From contig NZ_FNSI01000001.1 of assembly GCF_900104955.1 (NCBI RefSeq), forward strand, positions 5,738,001 to 5,802,000: a stretch of DNA of 64,000 bases, in the 5' to 3' direction. A program made the translations under genes and the position numbers. This document shows positions 1 through 8,756 of the stretch, one piece after another. The notes beneath the pieces were generated by a model, which had not been told where the DNA came from, searched no databases, and saw nothing but the letters and a program-made list of their open reading frames with translations. The DNA is from Beijerinckia sp. 28-YEA-48. Lineage in GTDB: Bacteria > Pseudomonadota > Alphaproteobacteria > Rhizobiales > Beijerinckiaceae. Position 1 is the first letter of the stretch, and each line of letters opens with the position of its first letter.

Positions 1-302
1 CGGCGCATGAACCGGAAGCCTTGAAGCAGGGCGTGTCCCAAGTGGTTATCGATGCCATCAAGTTCCGCCGTCCGACAGCGGGCCTGCCGGAGACCGATGC
101 ATTGATCATCGATCTCGGGCGTGAAATGTTCGGCCAACGTAAGGTTTCGTCGCAGACCTATGCGAAAGCCTTGGCGCGTTTTGGCGAGAAAGGCCTGGTC
201 GATCTCGTCTCGCTGATGGGCAATTACGCCGCCACGGCGGCGTTGCTATGTGCCTTCGACATGCAGGTCGATGACGACACGACGGCTTTGCTGCCGGCGT
301 GA
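1..302 (+). CDS. carboxymuconolactone decarboxylase-family protein, 5' end outside window
   Basis: The reading frame is open from the first bases of the window (codons begin at base 3), so this is the C-terminal ~99 residues of a longer protein. The helical pattern with RREMFG-like and GEKGLVDLVSLMGNY segments is typical of the carboxymuconolactone decarboxylase (CMD) fold, and GNYAATAALLCAFD is the usual last helix of the gamma-carboxymuconolactone decarboxylase-like subgroup. The part carrying any CxxC peroxidase motif would lie upstream, so decarboxylase and peroxidase-type members cannot be told apart. A TTG at 21 is an internal codon, not a start. The next gene is convergent, 21 bases away. 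Confidence 0.75.
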   Translation, partial: AHEPEALKQGVSQVVIDAIKFRRPTAGLPETDALIIDLGREMFGQRKVSSQTYAKALARFGEKGLVDLVSLMGNYAATAALLCAFDMQVDDDTTALLPA

Positions 303-323
303 ACCCGCCCTCTTAGGATTGCT

Positions 324-1463
324 TCATCGCAACCCTGCCTGGATGACCAGCGGATAAGTCTTTTCCTGGAACTCGCGCATGCCTTCGGCGTAACGAGCCC
401 AGGAGAGCAGAGTGCCGTCGAGGCCGATGTCAGACAGCATCTGCAGTTTGTCGACCACTTGTTCCTTGGTGCCGACGATCGGATAGCCGCCCCATCCGGC
501 AACGAAATGTTCCTTGATCCAGGCGTAGGCCTCCTTAGGCAAAGTCTGGGCGTTGAGGCCCATGGTGTCGAGCAGATTGGAGGCAGCCTCCCAGTCGCCC
601 TGTTCGTGCACATAGTGGTTGTAGAAGTCGCGCGCTTCCTTTTCAGTCTCGCCCTGCACCACATAGGCATAGCCCCAGATCTTGAGATCGCGGCCGTATT
701 CTTGCCGGGCGAGGTCGCGATAGGCGGCGACCTGTTTACGCATTTCCTCTTTGTCGTGTGAGGTGAAGACGACGAAGGCGACGTCGCAATGTTTCGCGGC
801 GTAATGGCGGCCGACTTCGGAACCGCCTGCATTCATGATCGGCGGATAGGGTTTGTGCAGGGGCTTGGGTGCGCACCAGCCAGCCTTGATCTGATAGTAC
901 TGGCCGTCGTGGTCGAATTCCTTGTCCTCGGTCCACAGTCGCTTGACGAGCTCGAGCCATTCGGCCGCCATCTTGTAGCGGTCTTCATGCGGCAGCTGCC
1001 CGCGGCCAAACATTTCTATTTCGGGCTTGAACCAGCCGGTGACGATGTTGAGCGCGAAACGGCCATTCGAGACATGGTCGATGGTGGTTCCCATTTTCGC
1101 GGCGAAGATCGGGTGGATGGTTGGCACATGGGTGGTGGCGAAGACGCCGGCTTTCTGTGTCGAGGCAGCGATTGCCGAAGCCCAGGAAAAGCTCTCAAAT
1201 CCTTCGCCATTGAAATTGGTTGGACCGCCAAAGCCCTTCCAGCGACCAACCGGGACGAGCGCTTCGAAATCCATGGCTTCCCCGAGCTGGGCGAGTTCCA
1301 AGGTTTCGGGCCACCGCGCTTTGAGCACGCCATCGATCTTTGAAATGGCGCAGCCGCCGCTGAGATTGGAACAGAAGGTCCCGAGCTTCAGCTTGCGATC
1401 GTTGAACAGCGGATGTTGCGCAGCTTGCAGAGATTCCGTGCGGGCTTTCGCGATAACATTCAT
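324..1463 (-). CDS. LLM-class flavin-dependent monooxygenase (RutA-like)
   Basis: A 379-residue protein of the bacterial-luciferase fold. These enzymes take reduced FMN from a separate reductase and use O2 to oxidise small organic substrates in the cytoplasm. The segment NGRFALNIVTGW (residues 133-144) and the preceding THVPTIHP motif are characteristic of the RutA/DmoA/SsuD branch, and full length is as expected. The ATG at 1463 follows GGGAGG at a good distance. No flavin reductase or rut operon lies beside it; the neighbour upstream on the same strand is an N-formylglutamate amidohydrolase 63 bases away. Pyrimidine ring opening is possible but the lack of rut genes argues for a different, unidentified substrate. 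Confidence 0.85.
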   Translation of the reverse strand: MNVIAKARTESLQAAQHPLFNDRKLKLGTFCSNLSGGCAISKIDGVLKARWPETLELAQLGEAMDFEALVPVGRWKGFGGPTNFNGEGFESFSWASAIAASTQKAGVFATTHVPTIHPIFAAKMGTTIDHVSNGRFALNIVTGWFKPEIEMFGRGQLPHEDRYKMAAEWLELVKRLWTEDKEFDHDGQYYQIKAGWCAPKPLHKPYPPIMNAGGSEVGRHYAAKHCDVAFVVFTSHDKEEMRKQVAAYRDLARQEYGRDLKIWGYAYVVQGETEKEARDFYNHYVHEQGDWEAASNLLDTMGLNAQTLPKEAYAWIKEHFVAGWGGYPIVGTKEQVVDKLQMLSDIGLDGTLLSWARYAEGMREFQEKTYPLVIQAGLR

Positions 1464-1526
1464 ACCGATCCTCCCAGAGCGATGCTGACCTCAAGGGGGC
1501 AGGTTGCGCTGGGCTGGGAGAAGCGG

Positions 1527-2372
1527 TCAAGCCCTAGATCGGATCAGTTTCGGTCGCGGACCGTTGCGTCGTGCATGGCTGGGATGTGTTTCGATGCGAC
1601 GAACATCGTCGCGCTGCAACACAGGTGCGAGCGCCAGGGCAATGCGCTGTGCCCACACCTGCGCACCCTCTGGTGTGGCGATCAGATCCTGTCGCACTTC
1701 GATGAGAATGTGAGCCAGACCGCGACGGGTGCCGAGATCATAGAGCGTGTCGCCAATCAAAGCGCCGTCATAGGGTTCGTTGTCGCCGATGGTGAGATCG
1801 GGCTGTTTCTCGAGTTCGCTGAGCAGAGGCTGAGCGATGCGGGCGTCGCCGTCCCACAACAGGCCGATCTGCCAGGGGCGCGGCGTGCCGCGCCAGATTG
1901 GCGTGAAGGAGTGGATCGAGATGATAGCGGGCGCAAGAGAGTTGATTCCTGCCCCGGTCATGGTGTCGAGACGGGTGGCGATGGCATCGCGGTAGGGGCG
2001 CCAATAGGCCAGGGTGCGTCGTTCGATTTCGGCATCGTCGATGTGGGCATTGCCGGGGATTAAAGCGCCGTCGGAAATGCGCATCACCAAGGTCGGATCG
2101 TCGGCGCCGCGATTGGGGTCGATCAGCAGGCGGGACGTGCGGCTCAGCACGGCCGGGGCTTGGAAATGGGCAGCGAGCGCACGCGTCACGTCGGCCGCGC
2201 CGATGTCCCAGGCGATGTGGCGGGCGAATTGCTCGGCCGGCAGGCCCAGCGAGCCATAGCCTGATGGCAGCGCATTGGACGCATGGTCGCAGATGAACAG
2301 GGCGGGAGCGCCCGGGTTCCCCACCACAAGCTCAACCGGGGTGGCAGCCGCCTCAGCGTCGGAAAGGCTCAA
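1527..2372 (-). CDS. N-formylglutamate amidohydrolase family protein
   Basis: A 281-residue protein of the N-formylglutamate amidohydrolase (HutG/FGase) family, which hydrolyses N-formyl amino acids, in the classic case the last step of one histidine degradation route. The N-terminal signature CDHASNALP (residues 28-36), the HIAWDIGA segment and the SIHSFTP motif around residue 152 are the usual zinc-site landmarks. The start is a TTG at 2372, chosen because AAGGAGA lies seven bases before it and no better ATG is in frame. No hut genes are nearby, so the histidine-pathway role is not supported by context. The LLM monooxygenase lies downstream on the same strand. Confidence 0.85.
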   Translation of the reverse strand: MSLSDAEAAATPVELVVGNPGAPALFICDHASNALPSGYGSLGLPAEQFARHIAWDIGAADVTRALAAHFQAPAVLSRTSRLLIDPNRGADDPTLVMRISDGALIPGNAHIDDAEIERRTLAYWRPYRDAIATRLDTMTGAGINSLAPAIISIHSFTPIWRGTPRPWQIGLLWDGDARIAQPLLSELEKQPDLTIGDNEPYDGALIGDTLYDLGTRRGLAHILIEVRQDLIATPEGAQVWAQRIALALAPVLQRDDVRRIETHPSHARRNGPRPKLIRSRA

Positions 2373-2534
2373 ATCGACGTCTCCTTGGCCATCACGTCGG
2401 CCATCTTGCCGCCAGAATGGGGCTGGAAAGCAAAGACTGGTCCGTCGCCGTTGACAGTCGGCAACGGGGCCGGAAAAACAAGAGTCCTCCCGCTTTTACG
2501 CAAGCGGAACTGATTCGCCAGGGTCTTCATCAAG

Positions 2535-2987
2535 ATGCGCCGTCTTCCTCTCCCGCCTTTGTTGACCCGGTTGCTGCCAGCGATCGCCGCGATGCTTGTC
2601 TTGGCCGTCATGAGCAGTGAGGCGCGGGCGGATTTTCGCCTCTGCAACAACGCCACGAGCCGGGTGAGCGTCGCCCTGTCATATACCGATGGTACCGGCT
2701 GGGTCACGGAAGGCTGGTGGAATCTAAAGAGCGGCTCCTGCGAGGTGCTGCTGCGCGGCAATCTGGCGGCGCAATTCTACTATGTCTATGCGATGGACGA
2801 GCGCGGCGGTGAATGGAAAGGCAAGGCATTCATGTGCACGCGCGATCGCGAGTTTCGCATCGAGGGCCGCGACAATTGCCTCGTGCGTGGCTTCGACCGC
2901 ACCGGCTTCTTCGAAGTCGACACGGGAAAGGACGCGAAGAACTGGACCGTGCAATTGACCGATGCCAACCAGCCGGCATCAAAGTAG
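2535..2987 (+). CDS. exported DUF1036 protein
   Basis: A 150-residue protein with a signal peptide (about residues 1-32, ending EARA) and a compact exported domain that starts with DFRLCNNATSRV and contains four or more cysteines (CNN, SCEV, FMCT, DNCLV), consistent with disulfides in the periplasm. This is the DUF1036 family of alphaproteobacteria, of unknown function. It lies 62 bases before pyruvate kinase on the same strand, an arrangement commonly seen in Hyphomicrobiales. Whether it is functionally tied to pyruvate kinase is not known. Confidence 0.85.
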   Translation: MRRLPLPPLLTRLLPAIAAMLVLAVMSSEARADFRLCNNATSRVSVALSYTDGTGWVTEGWWNLKSGSCEVLLRGNLAAQFYYVYAMDERGGEWKGKAFMCTRDREFRIEGRDNCLVRGFDRTGFFEVDTGKDAKNWTVQLTDANQPASK

Positions 2988-3049
2988 TTTCTTCGGGTGC
3001 GTTTCTCGTAACTTCTTGCCACTGATTTGCTAGCAGAACGGATGATCGG

Positions 3050-4474
3050 ATGAGACGGCACCGCCGCGTCAAAATTCTGGCCACGCTTGGGCCTGCCTCG
3101 CAGGACCCAGCCATGGTCGAACGTTTGTTCCTGGCCGGCGCTGACGTGTTCCGCATCAATATGAGCCATGCCAGCCATGACGGCATGCGCGAGCGCATCG
3201 CCACCATCCGCGCCATCGAGAAGAAGCATCAGCGGCCGATTGGCATTCTCGTCGATCTGCAGGGGCCGAAACTGCGCTGCGGTGAGTTCAAGGATGGCAG
3301 CGTCGAACTCAACAAAGGCGATCGCATCGTCTTCGACAGCAAGAAAATACCGGGCGATGCGACGCGGGTGAACCTGCCGCATCCGGAAATTCTGCGCGCT
3401 TTGAAAGCCGGCGACACGGTTTTGATCGACGATGGCAAGATGCGCCTGCAAGTGGTCGAGGCCGAGCATAATCGGGCCGTGCTTGAAGCGCAGATCGCCG
3501 GGCGCCTGTCGAACCGCAAGGGCGTCAGCCTGCCCGATACGGAAATCCCTGTCTCGGCCATGACCGAGAAAGATCGTTCCGATCTCGAGGCAGCGCTGGA
3601 GGCCGGTGTCGACTGGATCGCCGTCTCCTTCGTGCAACGGCCGGACGATGTGGCGGAGGTCAAGAAGATCGCCCGCGGACGGGCGCTTGTGCTCGCCAAG
3701 ATCGAAAAGCCGCAGGCGATCGCCAGGCTCGAAGAGATTATGGAGATCGCCGATGCGATCATGGTGGCGCGCGGCGATCTCGGTGTTGAAATGCCGGTCG
3801 AAAAAGTGCCGGGCCTGCAAAAGCGCATGAACCGCCTCGCCCGCCGTCTGGGCAAGCCAGTCGTCGTGGCGACGCAGATGTTGGAATCGATGATCACCAC
3901 GCCAGTGCCGACGCGGGCCGAGGTGAGCGACGTGGCCACCGCCGTTTATGAGGGGGCGGATGCGGTGATGCTGTCGGCCGAAAGCGCCGCCGGCCAGTTC
4001 CCTATCGAAGCGGTGACGATGATGAACAAGATCGCCATCGAGGTGGAAAGCGATAGCGTCTATCGGGCGATCATCGCAGCACAGCGCAGCGAGCCCGAGG
4101 CGACGGGCGCCGACGCCATCGCTGTTGCGGCCCATGATGTGGCCGAGACGCTTGATCTCAAAGCCATCTGCGCCTGGTCATTTTCCGGCGCCACGGCGCT
4201 GCGCGTGGCGCGCGAGCGGCCGAAGCCGCCGGTCATTGCATTGACGCCCAATGCCGACACGGCGCGTCGGCTGGCGCTGGTGTGGGGCGTGCATCCGATC
4301 GTCACCAAGGATGCGAGCGATGTCGACGACATGGCCAAGCGCGCCTGCAAACTCGCCAATCGCGAAGGTTTCTCGAAAGAGGGCGACCGCATCATCGTTA
4401 TCGCCGGTCTGCCGTTTGGCACGCCAGGCGCCACCAATATGCTGCGGATCGCTTTTACGGGCAGTGACAGCTGA
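3050..4474 (+). CDS. pyk: pyruvate kinase
   Basis: A 474-residue pyruvate kinase, converting phosphoenolpyruvate and ADP to pyruvate and ATP in the cytoplasm. The start KILATLGPAS, the substrate-site VFRINMSHA, the catalytic lysine segment AKIEKPQAI and the magnesium/phosphate motif MVARGDLGVEMP are all present, as is the C-terminal allosteric-type domain ending near GTPGATNMLRI. Length is normal. The ATG at 3050 is the first in frame after DUF1036. The stop codon forms the loop of the terminator hairpin described separately. Confidence 0.97.
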   Translation: MRRHRRVKILATLGPASQDPAMVERLFLAGADVFRINMSHASHDGMRERIATIRAIEKKHQRPIGILVDLQGPKLRCGEFKDGSVELNKGDRIVFDSKKIPGDATRVNLPHPEILRALKAGDTVLIDDGKMRLQVVEAEHNRAVLEAQIAGRLSNRKGVSLPDTEIPVSAMTEKDRSDLEAALEAGVDWIAVSFVQRPDDVAEVKKIARGRALVLAKIEKPQAIARLEEIMEIADAIMVARGDLGVEMPVEKVPGLQKRMNRLARRLGKPVVVATQMLESMITTPVPTRAEVSDVATAVYEGADAVMLSAESAAGQFPIEAVTMMNKIAIEVESDSVYRAIIAAQRSEPEATGADAIAVAAHDVAETLDLKAICAWSFSGATALRVARERPKPPVIALTPNADTARRLALVWGVHPIVTKDASDVDDMAKRACKLANREGFSKEGDRIIVIAGLPFGTPGATNMLRIAFTGSDS

Positions 4475-4502
4475 GCTGTCACTGCTGTCACAATCATTTT
4501 TT
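4462..4502 (+). terminator. Rho-independent terminator of pyk, stop codon in the loop
   Basis: CAGTGACAGC (4462-4471) and GCTGTCACTG (4475-4484) form a perfect 10-bp stem. The three-base loop is TGA, the pyk stop codon. A run of six T follows at 4497-4502. The coding sequence itself supplies the left arm. Confidence 0.7.
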
Positions 4503-4640
4503 GCGATCGAGCGCGGCCATCTGTTCCGCGCATACCGCTCACCAGCCGCCGCGCCTTTTGGGACGGCAGCTTCGGTGACGGCGAGATCGTCGTGCGCCAG
4601 CACGGGGCTTTACAACGGGCTCAATTACGGATAAATATCA

Positions 4641-4664
4641 TCCTTAAGGATATTAAATATCCTT
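4641..4664. promoter_or_regulatory. palindromic operator, probable Rrf2 binding site
   Basis: TCCTTAAGGA (4641-4650) is a perfect 10-bp palindrome and overlaps a second one, AAGGATAT-TAA-ATATCCTT (4646-4664, 8-bp arms). The site sits in an AT-rich stretch 35-58 bases before the AhpD-like gene whose partner gene is an Rrf2 regulator. Regulators of the Rrf2 family bind such dyads, so autoregulation of the pair is likely. The assignment is by position and symmetry only. Confidence 0.6.
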
Positions 4665-4698
4665 ATTAAGCCGTTCAATTTCGTACCAGGAGATTTCC

Positions 4699-5184
4699 AT
4701 GCCCCGTCTCAACTATGGCGCGCTTTCGCCGGACCAGCTCAAAAAATACCTCGAATTTTCGCAAGCCGCAGCCAAGGGGGCGATCGAACCCAAGCTCGTG
4801 CATCTGGTTGAACTTCGTGCTTCGCAGGTCAACGGCTGCGCCTTCTGCGTCGACATGCATGTCAAGCAGCTGAAGATCGCGGGCGAAAGCGAACTGCGCC
4901 TGCATCATGTGGTCATCTGGCGCGAGTCACCGCTGTTCAGCGCCCGCGAACGCGCCGCGCTTGAATGGGCGGAAACGGTGACGCAGCTGCCGCCTCACGG
5001 AATCTCGGATGCGGTTTATGAACGCGTGCGGGCCGAGTTTTCCGACAAGGAACTGTCCGACTTGACCTTGGTGGTCGTCGCCATCAATGGTTGGAACCGG
5101 ATGAGCATTGCCTTCCAGAGCGTGCCGGGTTCGATGGACGCGGCCTATGGATTGACCAAAGCAGGATTGAGCGTTGCAGCTTAG
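4699..5184 (+). CDS. AhpD-like carboxymuconolactone decarboxylase-family protein
   Basis: A 161-residue protein with the alkylhydroperoxidase D-type motif C47-A-F-C50-V-D-M-H54, the redox pair and histidine of AhpD/CMD peroxidases. The family reduces organic peroxides or related electrophiles using this thiol pair. The ATG at 4699 follows CCAGGAG. The next gene, an Rrf2 regulator, overlaps its end by 11 bases, so the two are cotranscribed and probably translationally coupled. A palindromic operator precedes the pair. The role is likely defence against an oxidative or electrophilic stress sensed by the regulator. Confidence 0.88.
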   Translation: MPRLNYGALSPDQLKKYLEFSQAAAKGAIEPKLVHLVELRASQVNGCAFCVDMHVKQLKIAGESELRLHHVVIWRESPLFSARERAALEWAETVTQLPPHGISDAVYERVRAEFSDKELSDLTLVVVAINGWNRMSIAFQSVPGSMDAAYGLTKAGLSVAA

Positions 5185-5659
5185 AAACCAGGTCGAATGG
5201 GCCTTGCATTGTTGCTCTATCCTCGCCGGCTTGCCGGCGGGGTGCTACCTGTCGACCAAGGCACTAGCGGAATTGCACGGCGTGCCAAAGGAATATCTGT
5301 CCAAGGCCCTCCAGGGCTTGTCACAGGCCGGCCTTGTCGAAAGCACACTCGGTCCTTCGGGCGGCTATCGCCTGGCCAAGGCTCCGGCGCAGATCGCCTT
5401 TCTCGATATCGTCGAAGCGGTAGAGGGGAAGGCGTCCAGCTTCGTCTGCGATAATATCCGCTACAACAACCCATGCCTGCGCAAGGGCTATCGTTCCGAT
5501 GGTGCCTGCGCCATCGCGCAGGTGATGTGGGATGCAGACCAGGCCTGGCGCGATAAGCTGCGTGCCGTCACTCTGGCAGACCTCGCCAAGAATTTGCGCA
5601 AGACCGTGCCCGCTGAAATCCTCGACAAGACCCAGGATTGGGTGTTGGAGCGCAGTTGA
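5174..5659 (+). CDS. Rrf2-family transcriptional regulator with candidate Fe-S cysteines
   Basis: A 161-residue Rrf2-type regulator. The N-terminal winged helix is clear (LSTKALAELHGVPKEYLSKALQGLSQAGLVES, followed by the wing GPSGGYRLAK). Cysteines at 92, 101 and 112 fall in the loop where IscR/NsrR-type members hold an iron-sulfur cluster, so the protein could sense iron, NO or oxidants. The TTG start at 5174 lies inside the end of the AhpD-like gene, a strong sign of translational coupling. It probably binds the nested palindromes at 4641-4664 and controls its own operon. The inducing signal is not known. Confidence 0.88.
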   Translation: MQLRNQVEWALHCCSILAGLPAGCYLSTKALAELHGVPKEYLSKALQGLSQAGLVESTLGPSGGYRLAKAPAQIAFLDIVEAVEGKASSFVCDNIRYNNPCLRKGYRSDGACAIAQVMWDADQAWRDKLRAVTLADLAKNLRKTVPAEILDKTQDWVLERS

Positions 5660-5814
5660 GGATCGCGTCGCAAAATCGCCGTCTTCTTAGGATGTTTACA
5701 GCTAACGGGTAGCCTCTGATCGCTCGTTTTCTGTCAGCCAATGGATGTGTGCCACAATGGATTTCAACCTCATCGCAATGCCCGCTCGCCTTGCCCTTGG
5801 GGAAATCCACATTC

Positions 5815-7410
5815 ATGTCTGCCTCGATCACACTGTCCGCTCTCTCCTGGTCCGCATCTGACGGCCGTTCGCTTTTATCCAGCCTCGATCTGAGTTTTGG
5901 CGCGGACCGAACCGGTCTCGTCGGCCGCAACGGCGTCGGTAAAACCACGCTGCTGAAGCTCATAGCTGGAGAATTGCAGCCACAATCCGGTTCACTCGCT
6001 GTCAACGGCACGGTGCGCGTGCTGCGTCAAAGCGTGCAATTCAGTTCGGAAGAAACCGTCGCCGATCTCTTTGGTGTCTCTGCAGCGCTTCTGCTTTTAC
6101 GTCGTGCGGAAAGCGGGGAAGCCGGCGTGGCCGAGATCGCGGAAGCGGACTGGACCCTGGAGTCCCGGGTGGCTTCGGCACTTGCCCGCTTCGATCTCGA
6201 TACGGGCGCAGATGCGCCTTTGGTCAATTTGTCGGGTGGTCAGCGCACGCGCGCCGGCTTGGCCGCTCTCGTCTTTGCTGAGCCCGACTTTCTCCTGCTG
6301 GATGAGCCGACCAATAATCTCGATCGTGACGGACGTGAGGCTGTGATTGATCTTCTCGCCAATTGGCGATCGGGCGCTATTGTCGTCAGTCACGACCGTG
6401 AATTGCTTGAAGCGATGGATTCGATTGTCGAGCTGACCTCGCTCGGTGCAACGCGTTATGGCGGCAATTGGAGCGCCTACCGTCGCTTGAAAGCGCTCGA
6501 TCTTGCGGCCGCGCAACATGATCTTGCCGATGCCGAGCGGCAGATGGTCGATCTGGCGCGGAAAACGCAAGTGATCAATGAGCGCAAGGCCCGCAAGGAT
6601 GGCGTCGGCAGGAAGGCGAGCGCCAAAGACGACATGCCGCGCATTCTATTGGGCCGGCGCAAGGAGCGCAGCGAAACAACGAGCGGAGACAACGCACGCT
6701 TGGCCAAGCGACGGAGCGTGCAAGCGCACGAGGCTGTCGTCGATGCGCGTGCCCGCCTCGAAGTGTTGCAACCTTTGACGGTGACGCTGGCGCCGACGCA
6801 TCTGCCGCGCGGGAAAATCGTCTTGAAGATGGATGCAGTTGCCTTTGGCTATGAACCGGACCGGCCTTTGATCCACGATCTTTCTTTCACGATCAGCGGC
6901 CCAGAGCGCCTGGCGATCGTGGGACCGAACGGCTCGGGCAAAACGACCGTGCTCGGACTCATCAGCGGCGCGCTACGCCCATGGTCCGGAACAGTGGAGA
7001 TATCGACCGATTTCGTGCTGCTTGATCAGCAGGTGAGTGTTCTCGACCCATCCCTGTCGATCCGCGACAATTTCCGGCGGATCAATCCGCAGGCGGGGGA
7101 AAACGATTGTCGGGCGGCGCTGGCGCGCTTCATGTTCCGTGCCGATGCGGCGCTCCAAAAGGCTTCGACGCTCAGCGGTGGGCAATTATTGCGCGCCGGC
7201 CTGGCTTGCGTGCTGGGCGGCTCGACACCGCCTTCTCTGTTGATCCTCGATGAGCCGACAAATCACCTGGACATTGATGCGATCGAAGCCGTGGAGGCGG
7301 GCTTGCGCGCTTATGATGGCGCGCTGCTTGTCGTTAGCCACGACGAGACATTTCTCGACGCGATTGGAATTTCGCGGCGGCTGGATCTATCGGATCGGCT
7401 GGATGATTGA
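5815..7410 (+). CDS. ABC-F family ATP-binding protein (Uup/EttA-like)
   Basis: A ~531-residue soluble protein with two ABC ATPase domains and no membrane segment, as in ABC-F proteins that act on the ribosome or on DNA repair. Domain 1 has GRNGVGKTT, LSGGQRTRAGLA and LLLDEPTNNLD; domain 2 has GPNGSGKTT, LSGGQLLRAGLA and LILDEPTNHLD. A charged linker between them (about residues 225-310, rich in Arg and Lys) is the P-site tRNA-interaction motif region of the family. I chose the ATG at 5815, behind GGGGAAA; a GTG at 5749 is also in frame. The second domain is nearly as well conserved as the first, so both sites are probably active. Confidence 0.88.
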   Translation: MSASITLSALSWSASDGRSLLSSLDLSFGADRTGLVGRNGVGKTTLLKLIAGELQPQSGSLAVNGTVRVLRQSVQFSSEETVADLFGVSAALLLLRRAESGEAGVAEIAEADWTLESRVASALARFDLDTGADAPLVNLSGGQRTRAGLAALVFAEPDFLLLDEPTNNLDRDGREAVIDLLANWRSGAIVVSHDRELLEAMDSIVELTSLGATRYGGNWSAYRRLKALDLAAAQHDLADAERQMVDLARKTQVINERKARKDGVGRKASAKDDMPRILLGRRKERSETTSGDNARLAKRRSVQAHEAVVDARARLEVLQPLTVTLAPTHLPRGKIVLKMDAVAFGYEPDRPLIHDLSFTISGPERLAIVGPNGSGKTTVLGLISGALRPWSGTVEISTDFVLLDQQVSVLDPSLSIRDNFRRINPQAGENDCRAALARFMFRADAALQKASTLSGGQLLRAGLACVLGGSTPPSLLILDEPTNHLDIDAIEAVEAGLRAYDGALLVVSHDETFLDAIGISRRLDLSDRLDD

Positions 7411-7423
7411 GCGCGCTCGGGGT

Positions 7424-7939
7424 TTATTTCAGCCGGTCGCGCACCTTGTCGATGCCTGCCTTGGCGCAGCCTTCGTCGAGGTTGAATCCGGGCGCGCCGC
7501 CGGCGCCCACGGCGCCGATGACCTCATCGCCGATTTTGATGACGACGCCACCGCCGGCCGGGAGCAGATGGGGCAGGGTGAAAAGGGCGGCGAATTCCGG
7601 TGACTTCTTTACTTGTTCGGCGAGTTTCGTCGTGTCGTTCTTGAATGTCGCGGCCGTATAGGCCTTGTGATAGGCGCTATCGAGCGTATGCACACCGGCG
7701 CGGTCGCCACGCAACAGCGCCTGTTGCGTGCCGTTGGCATCGACGACGACGGCTGTCTCCGCATAGCCCTGCCGGGCGCAACTCGCGACTGCTTCAGCGG
7801 CAATCTCGTTGGCCAGCGCAGCCGACAGGCGATGGGTGACCAGCACATCCTGGGTCTGCGCTTGCACCGGGCAGACTGCCGCCGCGAACAGGAGGCCTGC
7901 AAAGGCGGCCGTGCGGCGCATCAGCTTTGTGTCGATCAT
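7424..7939 (-). CDS. exported GlcG/HbpS-family heme-binding-like protein
   Basis: About 171 residues with an N-terminal signal peptide (MRRTAAFAGLLFAAAVCPVQAQ) and a GlcG/HbpS domain: LSAALANEIAAEAVASCARQGYAETAVVVDANG, GDRAGVHTLDSAYHKAYTAATF, and the C-terminal GGVVIKIGDEVIGAVGAGGAPG. Family members bind heme or form oligomers next to oxidases, and their exact role is often unknown. The ATG at 7939 has AAGGA 11 bases upstream; an ATG at 7951 is an alternative. It lies downstream of an exported amine-oxidation operon on the same strand but separated from it by a terminator-like hairpin. Confidence 0.8.
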   Translation of the reverse strand: MIDTKLMRRTAAFAGLLFAAAVCPVQAQTQDVLVTHRLSAALANEIAAEAVASCARQGYAETAVVVDANGTQQALLRGDRAGVHTLDSAYHKAYTAATFKNDTTKLAEQVKKSPEFAALFTLPHLLPAGGGVVIKIGDEVIGAVGAGGAPGFNLDEGCAKAGIDKVRDRLK

Positions 7940-8164
7940 GGCGTGGATCATCCTTTTAGATTTTCGGTCCGCTCGACGGCCGCATTTTTTCGCGAGTACT
8001 GAGCACACAACTCTAGACACTGCGTTCGCAGGCTCGCAAGAGACGGTCGAGGACAGGCATCATTCCGCCCTATGCGATCTTTGTCAGGTCAATGGAATGA
8101 CTTGCGCGCATTTGGCATCGTCGACGACTGACAGCCTTCTCTTCACACTGTCGTGAGCACTACG

Positions 8165-8199
8165 CAAAACGGGCACCACACGATGGCGTGTGATGCCCG
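8165..8199 (-). terminator. probable terminator of the amine-oxidation operon
   Basis: CGGGCACCACACG (8170-8182) pairs with CGTGTGATGCCCG (8187-8199) with one mismatch and a four-base loop. On the minus strand it is followed by TTTT. It lies just after the RidA stop codon. Confidence 0.6.
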
Positions 8200-8222
8200 T
8201 TGAGCGTTCGGTCGTGATGATC

Positions 8223-8717
8223 TTACTTGCTGACCTTCGCGGCGGTGACTTCGATCTCGACGAGCCAGCCTGGATTGACGAGGGCTGAGACACCCATGGT
8301 CGAGCGTGCCGGAAGATTGGGCTGGCTGCCGCCAAAGAATTTGCTGTAGCCCTGCGAGAAGCCTTTAAAATCCATCGGCGTCTTGTCGGTGTGGACCAGG
8401 TAAACCTGCATCTTCACCACGTCGCCCATGGTGAGACCATAGCCTTCCAGCGAAGCCTTGATCTTCTCCAATATGCTGACGGTCTGCGCTTCGACATCGC
8501 CATAGGCCTGCGGGCTACGCGGATCGGCATCCTTGTTGGCGATCGAGGGCACTTGGCCGGACAGGTAATAGGTCGTCACATTGCCGGAGACCTGCACGCT
8601 GGAGGCGATTGGCGCGTTGGGAACGGATTTTCTGATGACTTCGGCTTGTGCCGCGAGCGAGACAGTCAGTAACGCGGCGACGCAGGTGCCGAGAGCGAGC
8701 CGTGCAGCGGATTTCAT
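8223..8717 (-). CDS. exported RidA-family protein
   Basis: A 164-residue protein made of a signal peptide (residues 1-25, ending AAQA) and a complete RidA (YjgF/YER057c/UK114) domain. RidA hydrolyses reactive enamines and imines. The conserved arginine of the active members is present (PARST, Arg138), as is the C-terminal VEIEV with Glu154. Most RidA proteins are cytoplasmic, so export is notable. It is the last gene of a three-gene operon with a cytochrome c and a Tat-exported flavin amine oxidase, which would produce an imine, the RidA substrate, in the periplasm. ATG at 8717 with AAGGA upstream. Confidence 0.88.
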   Translation of the reverse strand: MKSAARLALGTCVAALLTVSLAAQAEVIRKSVPNAPIASSVQVSGNVTTYYLSGQVPSIANKDADPRSPQAYGDVEAQTVSILEKIKASLEGYGLTMGDVVKMQVYLVHTDKTPMDFKGFSQGYSKFFGGSQPNLPARSTMGVSALVNPGWLVEIEVTAAKVSK

Positions 8718-8756
8718 CTCAATTGTCCTTCCAATTTTGTTTGCTCAGGTGATCTG

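Noticed and set aside
2786-4135. 449-codon minus-strand open frame
   Set aside because: Antisense to pyruvate kinase and DUF1036; His/Asp/Arg-rich composition is typical of a shadow frame.
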